DNA of 7,888 nucleotides from Actinomycetota bacterium (GTDB lineage Bacteria; Actinomycetota; Actinomycetes; Nanopelagicales; Nanopelagicaceae), in NCBI GenBank assembly GCA_947381255.1, contig CANCUC010000033.1, positions 1 to 7,888 on the forward strand, given 5' to 3'. Of the stretch, positions 4,734 to 7,888 are shown piece after piece (within the stretch, counting starts at the first letter, position 1; every line of letters starts with the position of its first letter). The position numbers and the translations under genes were made by a program. The notes beneath the pieces were generated by a model. It did no database searches, was not told where the DNA came from, and worked only from the letters and a program-made list of their open reading frames with translations.

Positions 4734-5900
4734 CTAGAGGCTGGCGCGCAACGAGCTATCGATATCCCGCCAGAGATCCTCTACATCTTCAATCCCGACT
4801 GAAAGGCGAATGAGATTTGTAGGGATGGTTGGGCTCTCGGCACTCCAACGGTGGCGCCGCTCCCACAATGACTCGACTCCCCCGAGGGAGGTCGCAAAGG
4901 CGATGAGTTGAGATGAGGCACAAGCTTTATCTGCAGCTTCTGCTCCGCCCTTGTGGTCAAAGGAGATAACCGCGCCAAAACCCTTCATAAAACTCTTTGC
5001 AATTTCATGATGGGGATCGTCGGGCAATCCTGGATAGCGTACCTTTTCAACTGCAGGATGGTTCTTTAACCGCTTTGCCAGCTCGAGTGCATTCGCCTGC
5101 GCGCGCTCCATTCGAACTCCAAGAGTTCTAATACCTCGCAGTGATAGCCAAACCTCAAAGGGTCCGGGAATTGCTCCGTGAATCTTTCGAAGATCAGCCA
5201 GGCGCTGATAGAGCGCTTGATCCTCGGTGGAGATCGATCCCAGTATTACATCGCTATGTCCTGAAATATATTTTGTTAGTGAGTGAACGACAATGTCGGC
5301 TCCCATAAGAAGAGGTTGTTGCACCAGTGGAGTTGCAAAGGTGTTATCGACTCCGACGCCGATATTGAGGGATTTAGCGGATGCGATGAGGGTTGGCATA
5401 TCTGCAACTTCAAGTGCGGGATTTGTTGGAGACTCCAACCAGAGCAAAGTTGAACCTGGAAGCGCTGCGAGAACCTCTTTGGTATTTGAGACATCCACAT
5501 ATCGAACTTCTAGTGCACCAGATTCTTCAGCTTGACGAAGTAGCACCATGGTTCCGGAGTAACCATTTCTAGAGGCGGTTACGACCGCGCCGCGTGGGAG
5601 TAATGAGAGCATCGATGAAATCGCAGCAACTCCACTTGAAAAGACCAGCGTGGAGCCGCCCTCTAAAGATGAAATTGCCTCTTCTAGCGCAGTCCAGGTT
5701 GAATTGCCATAACGACCATAACCCTTTTCGCCAGGTGCCAAGAATGTTGAGTTCAATTCAATGGGAACATTAACTCCGGCATCGACGTTACGATCTGGAC
5801 GACCAGCAGAAACGACGCGAGTTTGCAGACTCAAGGAATCATCTGCATGGCCCGATCCGCCAGCACTTGAATCCGATGAGGATGAAGGAGTTGTAGACAT
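4734..5900 (-). CDS. PLP-dependent trans-sulfuration enzyme (cystathionine gamma-synthase / gamma-lyase family)
   Basis: The 388-residue product has the full length of the Cys/Met metabolism PLP family. Recognisable are YGRYGNST (61-68, usual YxRxxNPT), SSG (88-90) in the cofactor phosphate-binding region, ESPTNP (156-161), VDNTFATP (184-191) with D185 for the pyridine nitrogen, and HSLTKYISGHSD (206-217) with K210 as Schiff-base lysine. SLGGVES (338-344) and LIRLSVGIED (363-372), with R365 for the substrate carboxylate, complete the active site. The cytosolic reaction is synthesis or cleavage of cystathionine or a related thioether in methionine/cysteine metabolism; the side of the pathway cannot be fixed from motifs. 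After SLGGVES it has WERRHRW where typical MetB has EHPxxMTH, which marks a different substrate subgroup. Residues 2-23 are a Ser/Gly-rich leader. TACGCT 6 bases before the ATG suggests its own leaderless promoter, although terC ends only 35 bases upstream. Confidence 0.9.
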   Translation of the reverse strand: MSTTPSSSSDSSAGGSGHADDSLSLQTRVVSAGRPDRNVDAGVNVPIELNSTFLAPGEKGYGRYGNSTWTALEEAISSLEGGSTLVFSSGVAAISSMLSLLPRGAVVTASRNGYSGTMVLLRQAEESGALEVRYVDVSNTKEVLAALPGSTLLWLESPTNPALEVADMPTLIASAKSLNIGVGVDNTFATPLVQQPLLMGADIVVHSLTKYISGHSDVILGSISTEDQALYQRLADLRKIHGAIPGPFEVWLSLRGIRTLGVRMERAQANALELAKRLKNHPAVEKVRYPGLPDDPHHEIAKSFMKGFGAVISFDHKGGAEAADKACASSQLIAFATSLGGVESLWERRHRWSAESPTIPTNLIRLSVGIEDVEDLWRDIDSSLRASL

Positions 5901-5906
5901 GGTGGA

Positions 5907-5912
5907 AGCGTA
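5907..5912 (-). promoter_or_regulatory. Predicted -10 element of a leaderless promoter for the trans-sulfuration gene
   Basis: On the - strand TACGCT is followed by TCCACC and the ATG at 5900. It lies inside the 35-base gap after terC, so the gene could be transcribed both from here and by read-through. There is no recognisable -35 sequence and no riboswitch-sized leader, so SAM-type leader control looks unlikely. Confidence 0.55.
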
Positions 5913-5935
5913 ATGCAGTGATGAGTAGTCGCGGG

Positions 5936-6844
5936 CTATGAACCTTCTTTGCGGGTTTTGAGTGCGCTTAACAGCGCGGTAATCGCAAGTGTTCCGATCA
6001 CAAAGGTGAGGGAGAAGCCAAGAGAGACATCAGGAACTCGAACTCCGAGGACCTTCTCATGTCCCTGGGAGATGGCAGCTTCAAAGACCAATTTCAACCC
6101 GATAAATGCCAGGATGACCGAAAGTCCTTCGCTGAGATAAATCAATTTGCCCATCAAATCACCGATGAGGAAGTAGAGCTGGCGCAAACCCATCGAAGCG
6201 AAGATTGTGGCGGTAACGATGACATATGGATTGCGGGTCAAACCAAAGATCGCTGGAATTGAGTCAAAGGCGAAGAGGAGGTTGGTGAGTGCGATTGCGA
6301 CCATGCCGATAACGGCAATCTTTACTCCGCGCTTTCGCATAAAGGTTATGAGGCGACTCTCCTCCCACTCCTCTGTTTCACTCTCACGGAAAAGTTGAAC
6401 GGCTGTATAAATCAAGAAGCCACCAAAAATATAGAAGATCCACTCATAGCGATTTACCAAGGCGGATCCACCAGCGATAAATACGCCACGCATGAGCAGC
6501 GAGGAGAGGATTCCCCAGAAGAGGATCATCTCTTCCCTCTCTTTTTCAATCTGCAAACGAGCCATAATCAGGAGCAGCACAAAGAGATTGTCGAAGGAGA
6601 GCGAGTACTCGGTAATCCAACCGGCAAAGAATTCTCCGCGGCTCTGACTCGTCGACCAGAATCCCAAGGCAACGCCGAATGCAATCGCCGCTCCGACGTA
6701 GATTCCCGTCCAGACTGCAACATTTCGAAGCGAGGTGACTTTGCGACGATTCTTATAGGCGAAGAAGAAGTCCAGCAGCAAGATCAGAGCTAGGCCACCG
6801 AGGGTCAAAGTCCACGCCAAGGCGCTCGTGTTATTCGTAATCAC
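5936..6844 (-). CDS. TerC/Alx family integral membrane protein
   Basis: The 302-residue protein has multiple hydrophobic segments, starting near 11-30, 44-62, 79-95, 106-126 and 133-150, with further segments around 174-192, 205-227, 237-255 and 272-294. Family signatures are TEYSLSFDNLFVLL (78-91) with E79 and D85, and LFAFDSIPAIFGLTRNPYVI (190-209) with D194, followed by GLRQLYFLI (219-227). Members act in the cytoplasmic membrane in metal homeostasis, notably manganese efflux, and in tellurite or pH stress; the acidic residues within helices are the proposed ion-binding sites. The start is GTG at 6842-6844, chosen because it begins the conserved first helix and follows TAGGCT at 6 bases. 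The gene is divergent from a DNA glycosylase with only 29 bases between starts, leaving no room for the yybP-ykoY manganese riboswitch that precedes many relatives. Tellurite resistance itself should not be assumed. Confidence 0.92.
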   Translation of the reverse strand: MITNNTSALAWTLTLGGLALILLLDFFFAYKNRRKVTSLRNVAVWTGIYVGAAIAFGVALGFWSTSQSRGEFFAGWITEYSLSFDNLFVLLLIMARLQIEKEREEMILFWGILSSLLMRGVFIAGGSALVNRYEWIFYIFGGFLIYTAVQLFRESETEEWEESRLITFMRKRGVKIAVIGMVAIALTNLLFAFDSIPAIFGLTRNPYVIVTATIFASMGLRQLYFLIGDLMGKLIYLSEGLSVILAFIGLKLVFEAAISQGHEKVLGVRVPDVSLGFSLTFVIGTLAITALLSALKTRKEGS

Positions 6845-6850
6845 TCGCGT

Positions 6851-6856
6851 AGCCTA
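6851..6856 (-). promoter_or_regulatory. Predicted -10 element of the leaderless terC promoter
   Basis: On the - strand TAGGCT is followed by ACGCGA and the GTG start at 6844. It is one arm of the inverted repeat AGCCTA-CTCAT-TAGGCT whose other arm serves the divergent glycosylase gene. No consensus -35 is visible; that region would lie within the first codons of the opposite gene. Confidence 0.62.
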
Positions 6857-6861
6857 CTCAT

Positions 6862-6867
6862 TAGGCT
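6862..6867 (+). promoter_or_regulatory. Predicted -10 element of the leaderless DNA glycosylase promoter
   Basis: TAGGCT is followed by ATCGGG and the GTG start at 6874, so the mRNA would begin at or next to the start codon. It is the mirror image of the terC hexamer, separated from it by 5 bases. The in-frame TAG of the hexamer (6862-6864) also blocks any earlier start, which supports the GTG choice. Confidence 0.62.
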
Positions 6868-6873
6868 ATCGGG

Positions 6874-7512
6874 GTGGCACTTACAAGCGCGGAAGAGATG
6901 CAGAAACATGTGCGAGCAATCGCAAAGGCAGATCCAGCTTTTAAGCCCATTATTAAAGCGAGTCCGCTCTGCACAATAAACATCAAGCGGCCATCGCGAG
7001 GCCATTACGAAACACTCGTAACTTCGATTCTTTCTCAACAATTGGCTGTTAAAGCGGCGGACACAATCATTGAAAGAGTGCGTGTGTTAGCTGGAGGCAA
7101 AATTACTCCCGATGCGATCGTCACCTTAACTCCCCCAGAACTTCGTACGGTTGGAGTAAGTGGTGCCAAAGCTCGAGCAATCGGAGAGTTAACGGAAGCA
7201 ACACTTTCTGGTGCGCTAAATTTCAAGAAGTTTTCAAAATTAAGTAATGAAGAGATCTCTGCAGAACTCACGGCCCTTTGGGGCATCGGTCGGTGGACAG
7301 TTGAGATGTTTCTAATGTTTCATCTGGGTCGTCTAGATCTATGGCCTGTCGGAGATTTGGCGATGCGTCGAGGATGGGAAAAAATTCATCAATTGAATTA
7401 TGAGATCGCACCTAAGGATTTAGATCCACTCGGTGATCTCTTTCCCGGAAGACAGAGCGTTGTGGCGTGGTACTGCTGGCGCGCAACTGAGGGAGATTCT
7501 TCAACCTGGTAA
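6874..7512 (+). CDS. DNA-3-methyladenine glycosylase, AlkA-type (HhH-GPD superfamily)
   Basis: The 212-residue protein is a compact base-excision glycosylase that removes alkylated purines from DNA. It has SILSQQLAVKAADTI (51-65) in the first helical domain, then LTALWGIGRWTVEMFLMF (132-149), the helix-hairpin-helix with GIG turn and the W-T-x-E-M-F signature of AlkA. LDLWPVGDLAMRRG (154-167) supplies D161 as the catalytic aspartate. RQSVVAWYCWRA (193-204) is the typical C-terminal helix. There is no iron-sulfur cysteine cluster, which argues against an endonuclease III relative, and the N-terminal AlkA domain of E. coli is absent, so this is the short form common in bacteria. GTG is the start: a TAG in frame lies 9 bases upstream, and the only later option is ATG at 6898. 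It is divergent from terC and convergent with msrA. Confidence 0.93.
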   Translation: MALTSAEEMQKHVRAIAKADPAFKPIIKASPLCTINIKRPSRGHYETLVTSILSQQLAVKAADTIIERVRVLAGGKITPDAIVTLTPPELRTVGVSGAKARAIGELTEATLSGALNFKKFSKLSNEEISAELTALWGIGRWTVEMFLMFHLGRLDLWPVGDLAMRRGWEKIHQLNYEIAPKDLDPLGDLFPGRQSVVAWYCWRATEGDSSTW

Positions 7513-7582
7513 GAAGTTGATTTAAATTCTCTCCCTCAGCTGATAATCATTTACGCCAAACTGCAAGTGGAGCGGCTAACTC

Positions 7583-7888
7583 TTACCCAATAAAGATCTG
7601 ATCTGGATATGCGATGCCGGTACTGGAGTGGCAGTCATATCCCTTCGGGTTCTTCTCAAGATAACGCTGGTGGTACTCCTCCGCTGGCCAGTACTCAACT
7701 CCCTCACCGCTCTTGATCTCAGTGCAGATCTCATCGAAACCGTGGCCTTTGAGCACATCGTTATAAATTTCGCGTGAAGCGAGCGCAGCCTTCAGTTGAT
7801 CATCTGTGGTGGTGTAGATCGCGCTGCGATATTGAGTTCCAATATCTCCACCCTGACGATTGAGTGAGGTTGGGTCATGCATGGTCCA
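7583..7888 (-). CDS. msrA: Peptide-methionine (S)-S-oxide reductase MsrA, C-terminal part (cut by window edge)
   Basis: The frame ends in TAA at 7583-7585 and is still open at the right edge, which reads WTMHDPTSLNRQGG. HDPTSLNRQGGDIGTQYRS is the core MsrA signature, and WPAEEYHQRYLEKNPKGYDC matches its C-terminal half. The catalytic GCFWC motif lies beyond the window. A cysteine follows in GYDCHSSTG and could serve as the resolving or recycling cysteine, as in enzymes regenerated by thioredoxin. The protein repairs methionine-S-sulfoxide in oxidised proteins in the cytosol. The methionine just inside the right edge is internal, not the start, because the preceding residues (W-T) are conserved family sequence. 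The 70-base gap to the convergent glycosylase gene has no strong hairpin. Confidence 0.95.
   Translation of the reverse strand, partial: WTMHDPTSLNRQGGDIGTQYRSAIYTTTDDQLKAALASREIYNDVLKGHGFDEICTEIKSGEGVEYWPAEEYHQRYLEKNPKGYDCHSSTGIAYPDQIFIG

Noticed and set aside
4685..4750. tRNA-Leu-like stretch (GTGGCGGAGTGGGCCAGG...)
   Set aside because: The start resembles a tRNA D-arm, but no proper T-loop (GGTTCGAATCC type), acceptor stem or anticodon stem can be paired, and it runs into the trans-sulfuration coding region.
6395..6793. 132-codon open frame on the + strand opposite terC
   Set aside because: It is antisense to a well-supported TerC-family membrane protein. Its translation is low-complexity, charged and unlike any family, and it has no promoter or ribosome site.
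7513..7582. Terminator between the convergent glycosylase and msrA genes
   Set aside because: No stem longer than about 4 pairs and no T-run after a stem; only AT-rich sequence is visible.

Overview
The window looks like an ordinary chromosomal stretch from a small-genome actinobacterium of roughly balanced base composition. My best guess, by inference only, is the freshwater acI / Nanopelagicales type. The reasons are actinobacterial-type proteins, dense packing, and unlinked genes that begin directly behind a TANNNT -10 hexamer with no room for a Shine-Dalgarno site (leaderless mRNAs). There is no rRNA, no convincing tRNA, and no CRISPR, phage or insertion sequence. I do not see a previously undescribed multi-gene system. 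The most interesting signals are in the non-coding DNA.

Region 1 (1-2405, + strand) is the end of a nucleotide-sugar operon. It holds the last codons of an upstream gene, a Gfo/Idh/MocA oxidoreductase, and a UDP-GlcNAc/ManNAc-type 6-dehydrogenase, with gaps of 13 and 4 bases. Together they suggest synthesis of a modified amino- or uronic-acid sugar for surface polysaccharide. A convergent GT4-like glycosyltransferase (2470-3810, - strand) follows. The two gene ends meet at four perfect copies of an 11-base tandem repeat that contains the glycosyltransferase stop codon.

Region 2 (3811-4733) holds a two-copy 36-base tandem repeat with a palindromic core upstream of the glycosyltransferase. Next is a small - strand operon of a 50-residue single-helix protein (4423-4575) and a 158-residue conserved membrane protein (3932-4408). 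After that comes a gene-free stretch of about 150 bases with three inverted repeats.

Region 3 (4734-7888) carries sulfur/stress housekeeping genes: a PLP trans-sulfuration enzyme, a TerC-family membrane protein, a divergently transcribed AlkA-type DNA glycosylase, and the C-terminal part of MsrA, convergent with the glycosylase. The terC/glycosylase gap is a 29-base symmetrical element with back-to-back TAGGCT hexamers, each exactly 6 bases before a GTG start.

All five genes that appear to begin transcription units in the window (starts 3810, 4575, 5900, 6844, 6874) have TANNNT-N6-start. The three operon-internal starts (65, 1113, 4408) do not. This internal contrast is the strongest regulatory inference available here.
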